Origin: Kryptolebias marmoratus
Lineage: Eukaryota > Chordata > Actinopteri > Cyprinodontiformes > Rivulidae
NCBI RefSeq assembly: GCF_001649575.2
Contig: NC_051431.1
Span: 9,770,844 to 9,834,843, forward strand
Direction of reading: 5' to 3'
DNA: 64,000 nt
Shown: one piece after another, positions 25,474-37,880 of the stretch
How positions within the stretch are numbered: position 1 is the first letter of the stretch
Layout of the letters: each line of letters begins with the position of its first letter
Notes under the pieces: generated by a model
What the model saw: the letters and a program-made list of their open reading frames with translations, nothing else
The model's database searches: none
What the model was told of the DNA's origin: nothing
Position numbers and translations under genes: made by a program

Positions 25474-28400
25474 CTATTCAGTAGTACCCTTGGTGTTTCG
25501 CCCCATTATGGCTTTCTTTGTATTTCTCTCAGGTCTCAGCAGGATTATGTAACATTTGGGTCCAAACAGCGCTGCCAAGAGACCAAAACTGGAGGCCAGG
25601 ATAGCAAACACTTCCACTGCATCTGCAAGTTTTCCTGGTGAGCTGATATAAGCAGGAACAAAGGCCACCCAGACAGCACAGAAGATCAACATGCTGAAAG
25701 TGATGAGTTTGGCCTCATTGAAGTTGTCTGGAAGATTTCTTGTCAAAAATGCAATCAGAAAACTGAGGATGGCCAGCAAGCCGATGTAGCCAAGTAACAC
25801 TGAAAAACCAACACTGGAGCCAATTGCACATTCAAAAACTATTTTGTCATTGTAGTACTGGGTGTTTTTATGTGGAGTTGGTGAGGAGGAGACAAGCCAA
25901 GCAGTGCAGATCGCTGCCTGGACAGAGGTGAGAATTAAAACTGTTCCCCTCTGCTGAGAAACACCAAACCACTTGAGACTTGCTCCACCTCCTGGTTTGG
26001 AGGCTTTGAACACAGCCAGAACCACCATGGTTTTAACCAGGATGCACGAGACACAAAGCACAAAACTGATCCCAAACGCTACATGTCTCAGTGGGCATGT
26101 CCACAGTCTGGGCCGTCCAATAAATAGCAACGAACACAGGAAACATAACTTCAGTGACAGCAGCAGCTGGAAGCTCAGTTCTGAATTATTGGCCCTCACT
26201 ATAGGTGTACTGCGGTGATAGATAAAGATCCCCAGAACAACAGTACAGATAAAAGTGCCCAGTAAGGAGGCGACTGTCAAACAGATACCCAAAGGCTCCT
26301 GATAGGACAGGAACTCAGTTTTCTTAGGAATACAGTGATCACGCTGGGGGCTGGACCAGAAGTCCTCTGGACAGCTGAAGCACTCCAAGGAGTCTGAGGA
26401 AAAATGTGAAGTAAAACATTTTAATAAAATAATGTGTAATATTAAGAAAATAACACAAAATGGAAACCCACTTGTTTTATTGCTGATCTTTCCATCAGAA
26501 CAAACGATACAGTCAAAACAACACTCAGGTTCCCCCTTTTTTCTCAACATGCGGGTACCTGGAGGACAGTTTTCACTGCATGCTGATCTTGGTGGCTGCA
26601 GGAGGTGGAAAAAGTGTAATTTTACACTTTACTCTTTTTAAACTCCCTGTATGACTTGTCAAATTTACAAAAGCAGAAAAAGACCTTTTTGGGTTCAAAG
26701 TTCCAGAAGATTTTGTCCTCATAAAGTGTCAGTTCTTTACCTTCAATGTCCAACATTTTAACATCTCCCACATATTGAACCTCAGTTTGTCCATTAGGGA
26801 GCCACAGCCAGTTCATAACATCATAAATTGGTAAAGCATCACCATTTGCATCAAATGACACTTGATCACCAAATGTTGTGGTGAAATTTACTTTTTCTAA
26901 GTAATATACGAGCTAAATGCAAATAAAAAACAAAGGAAAATCAAAGAGAACAAATGAAGTTTTGTGAACTCAGTTAACACAATTAGCACAACCAGTCATT
27001 TTTCTTTAATCTTTGAGCACATCTAAGCACAGACAAAATATTCAAACACAAAATTCTACTGACATACGACAGTACTGACATTCCTGACATTCCTGACATT
27101 CCTGCAGGAACAAGTCTTGAAAAGCTCTGCTTGTCATTTTACATTTTAAAATGTTGCTGTTTTGCTGGAAATAGGAAACTGTACATTTTAGTAGAAAACC
27201 AGGTGAAGTGCATTATACCTGCCATGGCTCCAATGTTTGCACATTGGCACATCTACCTCCACTGAATGGCCCTCTCCCTGGCTCACACTGTAGCATATCA
27301 TCCAAAGCATATGCCAGCGCATACACAGCTTTGTAAACATTGTACTCAGGCCTGAGGTTAGAAACATCCAGGAACTCTGTTTCAACACTCTCTAAATCTT
27401 CTTCTCCAGTACATATTGTTTCCCCGTTCTCCACCCAACCTGCTGGAGGTGGTGCAAATCTACACTGAAATGTGAATTCCCAGAACTGGTTCACCTGTAA
27501 ATCATTCAAAACTGCATTATTAAACAAAAATATATAGTTTATGACTTGTATGCATATTTGATGAGAGTATAAAGTTACATATCACCATGCTATTTCCATC
27601 GCTGTTGTTGTGAAATAAATCAGGACGTATTTCTAACAGGAAGTTTCTGAGGCCTGGTATCTCTCCTCGACGGATAGCAATACCCAGTGTTCCACCCAGG
27701 TACGGCATGAGGTGAGGGGTCTGAAGCACAGCAGCTGTGGTCCAAGCTTCACTCGCCAACCACTGCAGGCCAGTCAGATTCTGTCTCACCACCTGTTTAC
27801 ATATGGAATCTCAAATTTTTATGACACTACATTACTATGTATTTGAATCAAACAAGTTATGTGACTGTTTTCTTTTTATACCCATTCCAAGATCCAATCC
27901 AAGTTTTAGTGACATTACCATAATATAAATCCAACTCAACAATTACATGTACAAATACAATATAGTAAGTTCAGATGGCATGCTTGACTCTGCCTATTTT
28001 AAAATCACAAAAACATACATATTAAGTCAACCATATCACCTGACCCTCAGCACAGCAGAACTGGAGTGCTTTGCAGTATATGAAGACCTGTTTTTAAAAC
28101 TATCCATACCTACAAACATGTCTGTATTGCTCTAAAGAGAAAACTACAGATAAGGAAGGAGGTTACATAAAAACTGTTTTTTTTGTGTTTGGAACACGTA
28201 TGTGAGTGACTGAAGTCATTACCAACCTAACAACTTAAAAGAAAAGATATATGAAAAATTTAATTGTAAATGTTGTTTTCAGGAGCATAATTAGCATAAT
28301 TCTGAAATATATATTTCCTGTATCACTTCATCTCTCAGCTATTATTTGCTTTAAGAAGAGGAACAATAGGCTGAAAATCAACTTCTTACCAAAGAGTCAT

Positions 28401-30059
28401 CATTGAACTAAACTTCCTAAATCAGTGTTCTTACTAATTTCTTACTAATTCTTACTATTAATAACATCTACATTGTTGATATTTAAAATGCATCATCACA
28501 TCTTTAAATAATGAGTGAAACATCAGATTATGAATGTGCCAGATGTCTATGACATTAGGTGTGGGCTACGTCAGAAAAGTTCCTTGTAGATTTATATGTG
28601 CAATGATAATAAACCAATTTTGATGTAGTCCATTATAAAGGAGGACAATTACCTCTTCCATCAGATCAATCATGTGACTTTCATGTGCAAAAACAATGAC
28701 CACCCTAGCTGTGGATTTCTTCATTATATCCACAATCCTCCTCAGCTCTCCTGGGTCGTTGCCCCAAGGCAAGACTTCCAAATAAGCCAGACAACCTCCA
28801 CCAGACACACTCAGATCAGACTGGAAGGATCGAGCAGCGTGGAGCCCATAATCATCATCACTGATCAGCAAACCAGCCCAGGACCAGCCGAAGTGTTTCA
28901 GTATCTGAATCATAGCATGGACCTGAGTGAACACAGAGTAAAGGATTCTCTAAGTGTAGAGACTAGAGTAGTTTCTGAGTAAAAATATGCTAAAAGCATT
29001 CTACAAAAAAAGAAAAAAAAAATGTTTTTGAAGCGCAACTACCAACAAAAAAAGTGCATAAAAAAATAAATACATACATGTGCTTGTATATCTTTTAATA
29101 AAATATCATCATATTTCTAAGTATACAATTTATACCTGGAAAAAATCACTTGGTATTGTCCTGAAGAAGGATGGAAACTTCTGCCGGTCACTCAGGCACG
29201 AACAAGTGGCAAAATAACTCACCTGTAAAAGAAACATCACTTATTAAAATCTCCTGTAAAGGTCAACTAAACCTAAATTACATAGAAATCGTACCAAAAT
29301 GATCTAAGACAAATATTAAATGATAAAGGCGAGACTTACCATGGGTACTCTGTACAAACCTAAAATCGTGGAGATGGCAATAGTACGTGTAGAGGAAGAA
29401 TCCCCAACAATTGCTAAGACTGGAGGGATGCCTACACAGGTCTCATTTAATATAATTTGCTCTTCCTGACCGCTGATTAATGCCAGGGCTGCACGAAATC
29501 CAATTCCAAGTTCAACACAGTTATCATACAAACTGTAGCCCAGAGTCACGTCGGGTAACAGCTCAGAGTTTCTGTTGATCTCATCAATAGCAAAAGCCAT
29601 GGTCTGAGCCTGTCTAAATCCTAAAATATCAAAACTAACACAAAGATGCTACAGTTTAACATTAAAACATCCAACATTATACACTAACCAGCTAAATAAA
29701 GCATTTTATTTAAATTTCCTCAAAATTAAATGTAATAAACAATATAACATTTGAATCATGATATTGTTTCCTCACATATTTATATATATTTTAGTTTCTT
29801 TTGCACTCTGATATACTCACCCATGGCAGGTAGGATGTTGTGGCTCGGAGGTAAAAGATAGATCACCAAAGACAGAAAAGAAATGTATTTCAAATAGTCC
29901 CCCAAGAACCACATCTCCATCTTTGCGCATCCCATTTAGATGAAACTGTCCCTGTAACTCACAGGAGGAGAGCAGAGGGGAGGCTGCAGCAGAAGAAAAA
30001 GAGCCATGCATCATGAGCAAAAGCATGCTTGTGTGCATGAAGGGCCACATGACTTTCAT
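25474..30059 (-). CDS. Gene C: OlfC / V2R-like GPCR, complete, 9 exons
   Basis: Minus-strand exons: 29821-30059, 29340-29634, 29136-29222, 28653-28922, 27586-27792, 27219-27494, 26685-26912, 26472-26595 and 25474-26393, about 881 aa, all GT-AG and in phase. I start at 30059 (MKVMWPF) because it aligns in length with the signal peptides of H and I; an in-frame ATG at 30086 is possible. The signal peptide is followed by the flytrap domain, the cysteine-rich domain ([10 protein letters not shown]) and 7TM ([33 protein letters not shown]). The pocket loop reads [16 protein letters not shown], richer in Ser than in G, H and I. The last intron (26394-26471, 78 nt) has no stop and keeps frame, so its retention would insert 26 mostly hydrophobic residues. 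Probable amino-acid odorant receptor. Confidence 0.92.
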
Positions 30060-30108
30060 CTGTATGACCCTTTCACTAAGGCTCATGATTAGTTTTTTTT
30101 GTCACTGT

Positions 30109-30118
30109 TCCTTTTATT
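30109..30118 (-). promoter_or_regulatory. TATA-like box of gene C
   Basis: On the minus strand this reads CAATAAAAGG, about 50 bases upstream of the chosen start. The same spacing recurs in genes E, H, I and J. Confidence 0.4.
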
Positions 30119-30820
30119 GACTTTCAGCATCTCACCATGCACACCTCAGGGCAGCAGAAGAAGTGGGCAGAACCTAAAAGGAGTTTCCTTTTAGAACAGT
30201 TTTGGATTATTAATTCAAAAAACATTTAGCATTTCCTAGAAATAGATTTAAACTCACATTTCAAAGGAAGATAAATAATACTATGACTGAGGTGAACGTT
30301 TTCCATAAAGTATTTTGTACATAATCAAAGGGATTTTTATATGCTTCTCTTGGGTTTCACAAATATACGTCATATACCTTTTAATTCACTGCTTTGCAGA
30401 TGATAGACAGATCTATTTGACCTGTATAAGCCAATAAAGAACATTCACAGACAACAAAAATATAGTTATTCATCTTTTAGAACATGTAAAAATAACTTAT
30501 CAGTTGCAAAATAAAAACAATCAGATCTTTAAATATAAGTCTTTATTATTTTGGTTCAGTGAAACAATTACTGCAAAGTACAAAGTGAAGTAGGAAAATG
30601 CTGTGTTCCATTTCTATTCAAGAGTTGAGATTTCTCAATTTAAAGTCAGAAGAATCAGGTGCAATTCTCTGCTATAGCTAATAACAGTTAGCTTGGTCAA
30701 TGAACACAATAATGAACAAATCCCACAGTTATTTTGACTTGCAACTGCAACATAGCTAAATTGGATGTGATGTAATTTCCGGATTCAAGTTACACCGTCT
30801 GAGGTAAATGGAATATTGCA
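30119..30820. other. intergenic between genes C and D
   Basis: Carries TTTATT at 30542-30547, a minus-strand poly(A) signal for gene D. Nothing else is recognised. Confidence 0.45.
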
Positions 30821-31558
30821 TTATAACTTGACGCTCCGACCCATGATAGCTTTCTTTGTGTTCTTTTCTGGTCTCATCAAGATTATGTAACATTTGGGTC
30901 CAAACAGTGCCGCCAGGAGACCAAAACTGGAGGCCAGGATGGCAAACACCTCCACTGCATCTGCATATTTGCCTGGGGAGTTTATGTAAGCAGGAATAAA
31001 GGCCACCCACACAGCACAGAAGATCAACATGCTGAAAGTGATGAGTTTAGCCTCATTAAAGTTATTGGGAAGGTTTCTTGCCAAAAATGCTAAAAGACAG
31101 CTAAGGACAGCTAATATACCAATGTAGCCCAGTAATACAGAAAAACCAACAGTAGAGCCAATCGCACACTCATATACTATCTTGTCATTGTGGTACTGGG
31201 TGTTTTTATGTGGAGTTGGTGAGGATAAGACAAGCCAACCGATGCAGATTGTTGCCTGGATGCAAGTAAGAACTAAAATGGTTCCTCTTTGTTGCATGGC
31301 TCCAAACCATTTGAGACTTGTTCCACCTCCTGATTTGGAGGCTTTGAAAACAGCCAGAACCACCATGGTTTTAACCAATATACATGAGACACAAAGTACA
31401 AAACTGATTCCAAACGCTGCATGTCTCAGTTGGCATGTCCACAGTCTGGGTTGTCCAATAAATAGCAATGAACACAGGAAGCAGAGTTTGAGTGACAGTA
31501 AAAGCAAAAAGCTCAGTTCTGAATTGTTGGCCCTCACTATAGGTGTACTGCGGTGATA
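30821..31558 (-). CDS. Gene D: OlfC 7TM exon fragment
   Basis: Minus strand. It is open from the edge of an N gap ([15 protein letters not shown]...) to a stop at 30821, covering TM2 to the C-terminus ([13 protein letters not shown]). It lacks TM1, the cysteine-rich domain and the entire ectodomain. The sequence right of the gap (31659 onward) matches the spacer upstream of gene E exon 1. This implies that gene D's own exons 1-8 were lost in the gap and not deleted in the genome. The last 180 bases before the gap are identical to gene E. It is a receptor gene shown only in part and could also be a genuine pseudogene. Confidence 0.8.
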   Translation of the reverse strand, partial: YHRSTPIVRANNSELSFLLLLSLKLCFLCSLLFIGQPRLWTCQLRHAAFGISFVLCVSCILVKTMVVLAVFKASKSGGGTSLKWFGAMQQRGTILVLTCIQATICIGWLVLSSPTPHKNTQYHNDKIVYECAIGSTVGFSVLLGYIGILAVLSCLLAFLARNLPNNFNEAKLITFSMLIFCAVWVAFIPAYINSPGKYADAVEVFAILASSFGLLAALFGPKCYIILMRPEKNTKKAIMGRSVKL

Positions 31559-31658
31559 NNNNNNNNNNNNNNNNNNNNNNNNNNNNNNNNNNNNNNNNNN
31601 NNNNNNNNNNNNNNNNNNNNNNNNNNNNNNNNNNNNNNNNNNNNNNNNNNNNNNNNNN
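31559..31658. other. assembly gap, 100 N
   Basis: Exactly 100 Ns within the 7TM exon of gene D. Exon geometry suggests that several kilobases are absent. Confidence 0.98.
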
Positions 31659-34600
31659 CTCATGTTAGTGTAATATGAATGCTATGAGTCAGTGAGTGTA
31701 CAAAAGCCATAAACAGGAATTTGGACAAATGTTTAACTATTTTTTGCATTTTAAATTTAGAAGACAAGTGAAAGCTATACAAACAAACATTTGTATTTTG
31801 TTCAATTTCTTGTTTAATGTTGACATATTTCAGTAAAACAGTACAATAAAATAAAAAAGGCTAACACAGAACTTCCGTCCCTCTAAGAAACACTTTGTAA
31901 AGCTCATAAGCACATGAAGAGAATGTGTAATTTATTAATTTTTTGTAAATTTTTACAATTATTTCTATATCATTCATAAAGTTTAGGTTTTATCCGTTTT
32001 GCAGTCTACTACATATTTAGGTTGTTGTCTAGAGAGAGAGAGTCACAATAAGGATTTTAAATATGTTTATTCTTTGCTTAAAGTTCTGAAAATCTAAAGT
32101 CACATAAAATGTGTCAATGATACTCAAAATTCAAATTCAGAAGAAATAAGTCACAAAATAAAGATATATTGTTTATATATATTCTATTAAATTCAATACG
32201 TCTTCATAACATTTTAATTAATTTATCTTCTTTTTAGCTGGTTATATTTGATTAACAGCATGCTTCTGAGTCTACACAGTATAATCAAATAGTAATTGTC
32301 CTTAATTTGTTTTTTTTTTTGACATTTTAAGAAGTACAAATAAGAAAAAAAGACAGAAAGTTGGATATTTAAGAATGAATTTCTATGGATAAATTATTAG
32401 CAGTCAGTAACCTAATCACAGAAAAAAGTCAGAACAGTCTCAGTTTGGAAAAGCAGGGATAATTGTTTTATAAAATAAAATCAAAATGTCAGTCAGGGGC
32501 CTATTCCAGAGCAGATATCAGTCAGTAGGTAAATTTATTTAAAAAATAATCATAGTGATTCAGGAAAATACTAATTTTTTAATTTTTACACATTAGTTTG
32601 CATCAAGTCAATAGTCTGACTCATGATTAACACATTTCATTTTGCAACATTAGTTTCATATGGAATGTGTTACAACAGACTGCCAAAAAGGTTCCAACAT
32701 GGACAGTCTTAAGAGTAAATAACAGCTGTTAGCAGCAAAAGTAATGTAGTGAATACATTTACAAAATCATGCTGACATCAACTTCTTTGACATTTTATAA
32801 CGACTAAAATCTGCTCTGGAATAGGCCCAAATCTCATTAGCCTCTATTAAAACTGATCCTTGATTCTCCAAACTGAGATTGTTCAGCTAATTTACTGACT
32901 GCTGATATCAACTCCACAGAACGGCACATCAACAATCACGAATCCCTCAAGACTTGGTGATTCCACGACCCATTATGGCTTTCTTTGTGTTCCTTTCTGG
33001 TCTCAGAAGGATTATATAACATTTAGGTCCAAAGAGCGCCACCAAGAGGCCAAAACTGGAGGCCAGGATGGCAAACACCTCTACTGCATCTGCATATTTA
33101 CCTGGAGAGTTTATATATGCAGGAATAAAAGCAATCCACACAGCACAGAAGATCAACATGCTGAAAGTGATGAATTTTGCCTCATTGAAGTTGTCTGGAA
33201 GATTTCTTCCTAAAAATGCTAGCATGAAGCTGAGGATAGCCAGTAAGCCAATATAGCTAAGTAAAACTGTGAATCCCAGCGTTGAACCAACTTCACACTC
33301 ATAAACTATCTTGTCATTGTGGTATTGGGTGTTTTTATAGGGCACTGGTGAGGCAGAAGCAATCCACACAGCACATACTGCTGCCTGGATGCAAGTAAGA
33401 GCAAAAACAGTTCCTCTTTGCAGTGTAGGACTAAACCATTTGAGACTTGTTCCACCTCCTGGTTTGGAGGCTTTGAACACAGCCAGAACCACCATGGTTT
33501 TAACCAGAATGCATGAAACACAAAGTACAAAACTGATTCCAAACGCTGCATGTCTCAGTTGGCATGTCCACAGTCTGGGTTGTCCAATAAATAGCAATGA
33601 ACACAGGAAGCAGAGTTTGAGTGACAGTAAAAGCAAAAAGCTCAGTTCTGAATTGTTGGCCCTCACTATAGGTGTACTGCGGTGATAAGTGAAGATTCCC
33701 AGAACAACAGCACATATGAATGTTCCCAGCAGTGAGGTGGATGTCAAACAGATACCCAGAGGCTCCTGATAGGACAGGAACTCAGTTTTCTTAGGAATAC
33801 AGTGGTCACGCTGGGGGCTGGACCAGAAGTCCTCTGGACAGCTGAAGCACTCCCTTGAGTCTGGGGATAATGTGAAAGAGGACAAAATTGATTACAGCAA
33901 ATTTAAGTTCAATGTCTGTAAAACTGGCAAAGCTATAGCCATTGTTGTTTTCGTTAGTGTTGATTAGCTGTAGCTTTGAATCAAGTTGTTGGCAAAAGTT
34001 AATCAAGTTGTACATCATTGTTTGCCTTTGATGGAGTTAGACAAAGATATTCGAACACCTACTTGTTCTATTACTGATTTTTCCATCAGAACATAAGATG
34101 CAATCAAAACAGCACACAGGTTGTCCTTTTTTTCTTGCCATTCGGGTACCAGGAGGACAGTTCTCACTGCACACTGAATGTGGTGGCTAAAGGAAGAAAA
34201 AAACATTTTGTCATTCCAAACTCATATAAACCGATATCTACATTACAATCAAGAAGCTGTCTAAAGATAATAAATAACCTGTTTCGATTTAAAGTTCCAG
34301 AATATTTTGTTTTCATCAAGTGTGAGTTCTTCACCTCTGAATGCCGACCTCTTTACTTCACCCACATACTGAACTTCAACTATTCCGTCGGGGAGCTGCA
34401 TCCAGTTCATCACATCATATATTGGTAGAGCATCACCATTCTCATCAAATGACACTTGATCACCAAATGGTGTTGTGAAGTTGACTTTTTGCAGATAGTT
34501 TAAAAGCTACAAACGAGTGAGAGGATGACAATGATGAACATCATGCAAAGATTTACACAAATGTTCACAAGGATTTAATGAAACCCGGGCAGTACTTTTT

Positions 34601-36312
34601 TAGTCTCTCTGCATACGAACATACAGTTAGTTGAACCTTCTTTCATTATCTCAGTCAGCTGTTTGCAATGTAAATTGATATCCCACCTGCCATGGTGCCA
34701 GGGTTTGCAAAGTGGCACAGCTGTTCCCACTGAAAGGGCCTTTCCCTGGCTCACACTGCAGCATGGCATCAAGAGCATATGTCAGCGCATACACAGCCTT
34801 GTAAACATTGTACTCGGGCCTGAGGTTAGAAAGGTCCAAAAACTCAGTCTCTGCCTGTCTCATGTCTTCCTCTCCAGTGCACAGAGCTCCCTCATCTTCT
34901 GCCCAATCTGCTGGATTAAATCTACATTTAAAGGTGTGTTCCCAAAACTGGCTAACCTGGAACACATTAAGAAAGAATGTTCAGAAACAATTTTCTGAAC
35001 AATTGTCTTCATGTGTCACTTCTTCAAAACAGTAACAAGTCTACCATATCTTTTCCATAGTTGGCATTTTTGTCAGGCTGTATTTGTAAGAGGAAGTCCA
35101 TGAGCCCTGGAATTTCTCCTCGACGGATGGCGATTCCCAATGTGCCTCCAAGGTAAGGCAAAAAGCTGGGTGCCTGAATTACAGCCGCAGTTGCCCAGGC
35201 TTCACTTGCAATCCACTGTCGGCCTGTTACATTTTGCTGCACTACCTGTGGGTTGTGATTTAAACATTGATTTTAAATTAGAAATGTCAGGTGGCATACA
35301 GGGAATTTGTGAAAACAGAAAAAAGCATTGTTTGTAAAAAAACTTTTCATAACTTGTGAGTATGTTGAATCAAACTCTTTAACAACAAATTTTTATGCCT
35401 GAACACTGGTGGAACACAGCATGTATTGTACATAATTTTAAATAGAGAAAATTTGCTAATGCAAAAAAAAAGTGCTTGAAACTGCATGTAATTGAATAGT
35501 GTTTGTCAATAAATTTTGATTTTCACAAGTGCTCTAAAATAAAATTGGCTTTGTTACCTAATTGTTTCTTACCTCTTCTATCAGCCTAAATGTGTGAAAC
35601 TCATGTGCAAACACGATGACCACACGGGCTGTTGATGTCTTAATCATATTTACAATCCTCTGTAGTTCACCTGAGTTACTGTCCCAGGGCAAAACCTCGA
35701 GGTAGGCCAGACAACCTACACCAGACTGAACCAGGTCAGACTGGAAAGACTGGGCAACATGGAATCCATAATCATCATCAGTGACCAGCAGACCGACCCA
35801 TGTCCAGCCAAAGTGTTTCAGAATTTGAATTACAGCATTCACCTAAGCAAGTATATTGGTGCAGCAAGAGCATGAAGGTTACAAACAGTATGCTTTTATT
35901 ATATAACTAAAGAAAATCCTTGAGTCACATAGATTATCATATGTTATATGTTACTTTCAGGTATTGTTAAAAGATATTTAAAAACTGGATTAAATTGGAC
36001 TCTATTTCCACAGATCTTTTATATTAATGGAGTTGTACCTGTTTTCCAAATCTCAAGTCTATGTCTCACCTGAAAAGCATCACTTGGGATTGTTCTGAAG
36101 AAAGATGGAAACTTTTGGCGATTGCTCAGACAGGAGCATGTGGCAAAATAACTCACCTATAAAACATATTTTACCAAATCATGTTCTTCAAACTATACAA
36201 AATATTGTCACTTCAAATCACAGACCAAACAGAATGAAGTAATGAATGGATGAAAAATTAAACAAATCAAATATATCTTAAACTTACAATTGGCATTTTG
36301 AATAAACCTAGA
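31659..36312. repeat. tandem duplication, copy 1 (spacer + gene E)
   Basis: Aligns with 36958-42744. The spacers (31659-32870 and 36958-39240) differ by a few per cent and by three large indels. From about 32880 to 35139 the copies are identical by eye; 35140-35570 diverges; 35573-36312 is again nearly identical. The coordinate offset is a constant 6368 for 32947-35245 and 6432 for 35573-36312. Confidence 0.93.
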
Positions 36313-36813
36313 NAAGTATCAAACCTAACACACAAAATGCAACCGTTAACCTCTCAAGGACAATATTTTACTGGGGGAGCAAACAAAATAAACATGTGTA
36401 AAAAAAAAAAAAAGTCTTTATCCTATTATATTGCAGAACCATGCTCATGCAGTATTTTACCAAAATATGTTTTAATATGTTTTAAATAATCACCACTATG
36501 CACTTTACAGTGTACCACATGTTCTGAAGGAACAGCATGAATGGCGTTTCTGTGTTTCTGTTGAAAAGCATGTGTGTGATACTTACCCTTTGCAGATGGG
36601 CTGCTGTGGCTCAGATGTAAAAGTCCATTCATGGAAGACAGAAGTATAGTGGACCTCAAACAGCCCACCTAGAACCACATCACCTGGCTTGTGCATTTCA
36701 TTTAGATGAAACCTTTTCCCTAATTCACAAGTCAAAGGAAGAGAAAAAGACACAAAATATAGAAAGTTAAAGTAGACACTCGAGAGCAGATGTGAGTAAA
36801 TTAAAGCTCCCAT
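32947..36813 (-). CDS. Gene E: OlfC / V2R-like GPCR, exon 2 collapsed at one N
   Basis: Minus-strand exons: 36587-36813, 36288-36324 (exon 2, interior missing at N 36313), 36070-36156, 35573-35842, 35045-35245, 34687-34956, 34279-34506, 34063-34186 and 32947-33860. All others are open and in phase. The start at 36813 gives [10 protein letters not shown], a signal peptide. Motifs: [79 protein letters not shown]. Exon 2 is 295 nt in relatives; here only 25 bases of its 3' end and 11 of its 5' end remain. The 7TM exon opens with DSRECF, where most relatives have SLECF. It shares about 2.2 kb of sequence identity with gene F. Probable amino-acid odorant receptor; the break is probably an assembly error. 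Confidence 0.88.
36313..36313. other. single N hiding most of gene E exon 2
   Basis: CCTAGA lies directly left of the N, at the 3' end of exon 2. In relatives CCTAGA also occurs at the 5' end of exon 2, and the right flank continues from just beyond it (GTATCAAACCTAACAC, the exon 2 acceptor region). About 260 coding bases are therefore skipped. Confidence 0.85.
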
Positions 36814-36858
36814 GATTCTCTCCTCCCTTTACACTTTTTCTGGTCTTTATGTTGATTA

Positions 36859-36867
36859 CCTTTATAT
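36859..36867 (-). promoter_or_regulatory. TATA box of gene E
   Basis: On the minus strand ATATAAAGG, about 50 bases upstream of the ATG at 36813. Confidence 0.5.
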
Positions 36868-37620
36868 GTCAGGTGGTGCCGTCCCTTTTACATTTTTTTC
36901 CCCACAATGTTTGAACTTCACAACATCAATAATAGGAAAATGGGGCAGGACAAAATGCTCATGTTAGTGTAATATGAATGCTATGAGTCAGTGAGTGTAC
37001 AAAAGCCATAAACAGGAATTTGGACAAATGTTTAACTATTTTTTGCATTTTATATATAGAAGACAAGTGAAAGCTATACAAACAAACCTGAATTTACAAA
37101 AACATGAAAATCCAGGTCAGCTAACAAACCATCTTATCCTCTTATTGTCCATTTTCAATATAGTACCATTTTAAATGAAGTTCAATTAAGTAACTAAAAC
37201 AATAATGTGGAAGTACAGCAGTACAAACACAAAATCAAAAGACAGAATACTTGTGCATTTCTTCATGAATGTCACCCTACTAAAATGTACATAAATTCAT
37301 CCCGTTAAAATCCTTATTTTATATTTGTTTTTATTACAAATAGTTAAATATTTTTTTTATTTATGGGACAATACTATTATTAATACCAAAGGTTTGGCAT
37401 TTTGTTTAGTTTCTTGGTTAATGTTGACATATTTCAGTAAAACAGTAAAATAAAATAAAACAGGTCAACACAGAAATTCCCTTCCCATAAGAAACACTTT
37501 GTAAAGTTCATAAGAACTTGAAGAGAAAGTGTGATTTGTTAATTTTTTGTAAATTCTTATAATGATTTCAAAATCATTCAATTAGTTTAAGTTTTATGGG
37601 TTTTGCAGTCTACCACATAT

Positions 37621-37711
37621 TTAACCCTTCTGTGACCTTCGGGTCAAATGGACCCGAAGTTACAAGGGTTTCCCTTCCTCTCTTCGGTTACGAGGGCTTC
37701 AGGAGGGTTAA
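37621..37711. mobile_element. piggyBac-type MITE with TTAA target duplication
   Basis: Ends are TTAACCCTTCTG and (reverse complement) TTAACCCTCCTG. The flanking TTAA lies at 37621-37624 and 37708-37711. Copy 1 of the duplication shows the empty site at about 32011 (CATATTTAGGTTGTTG, one change from TTTAAGTTG). The element is far too short to encode a transposase, so it is non-autonomous. Confidence 0.85.
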
Positions 37712-37880
37712 GTTGTTGTCTAGAGAAAGAGAGAGTCACAAGAAGGATTTTAAATATGTTTATTCTTTGCTTAAAGCTCTGAAAACCTAAAGTCACATGG
37801 AGTGTCAATGATACTCAAGATTCAAATTCAGAAGAAATAAGTCACAAAATGCATATATATTTTTTATATATATTCTTTTA

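Noticed and set aside
25474..26550. Single 358-residue open frame as one exon
   Set aside because: It spans two exons and a stop-free 78-base intron. Both splice sites match those of all relatives, so the continuous frame is incidental.
33389..33685. + strand open frames repeated opposite every 7TM exon (for example 33389-33685, 39757-40053, 48226-48513)
   Set aside because: They are antisense shadows of conserved minus-strand coding sequence; their repetition reflects paralogy of the receptor exon.
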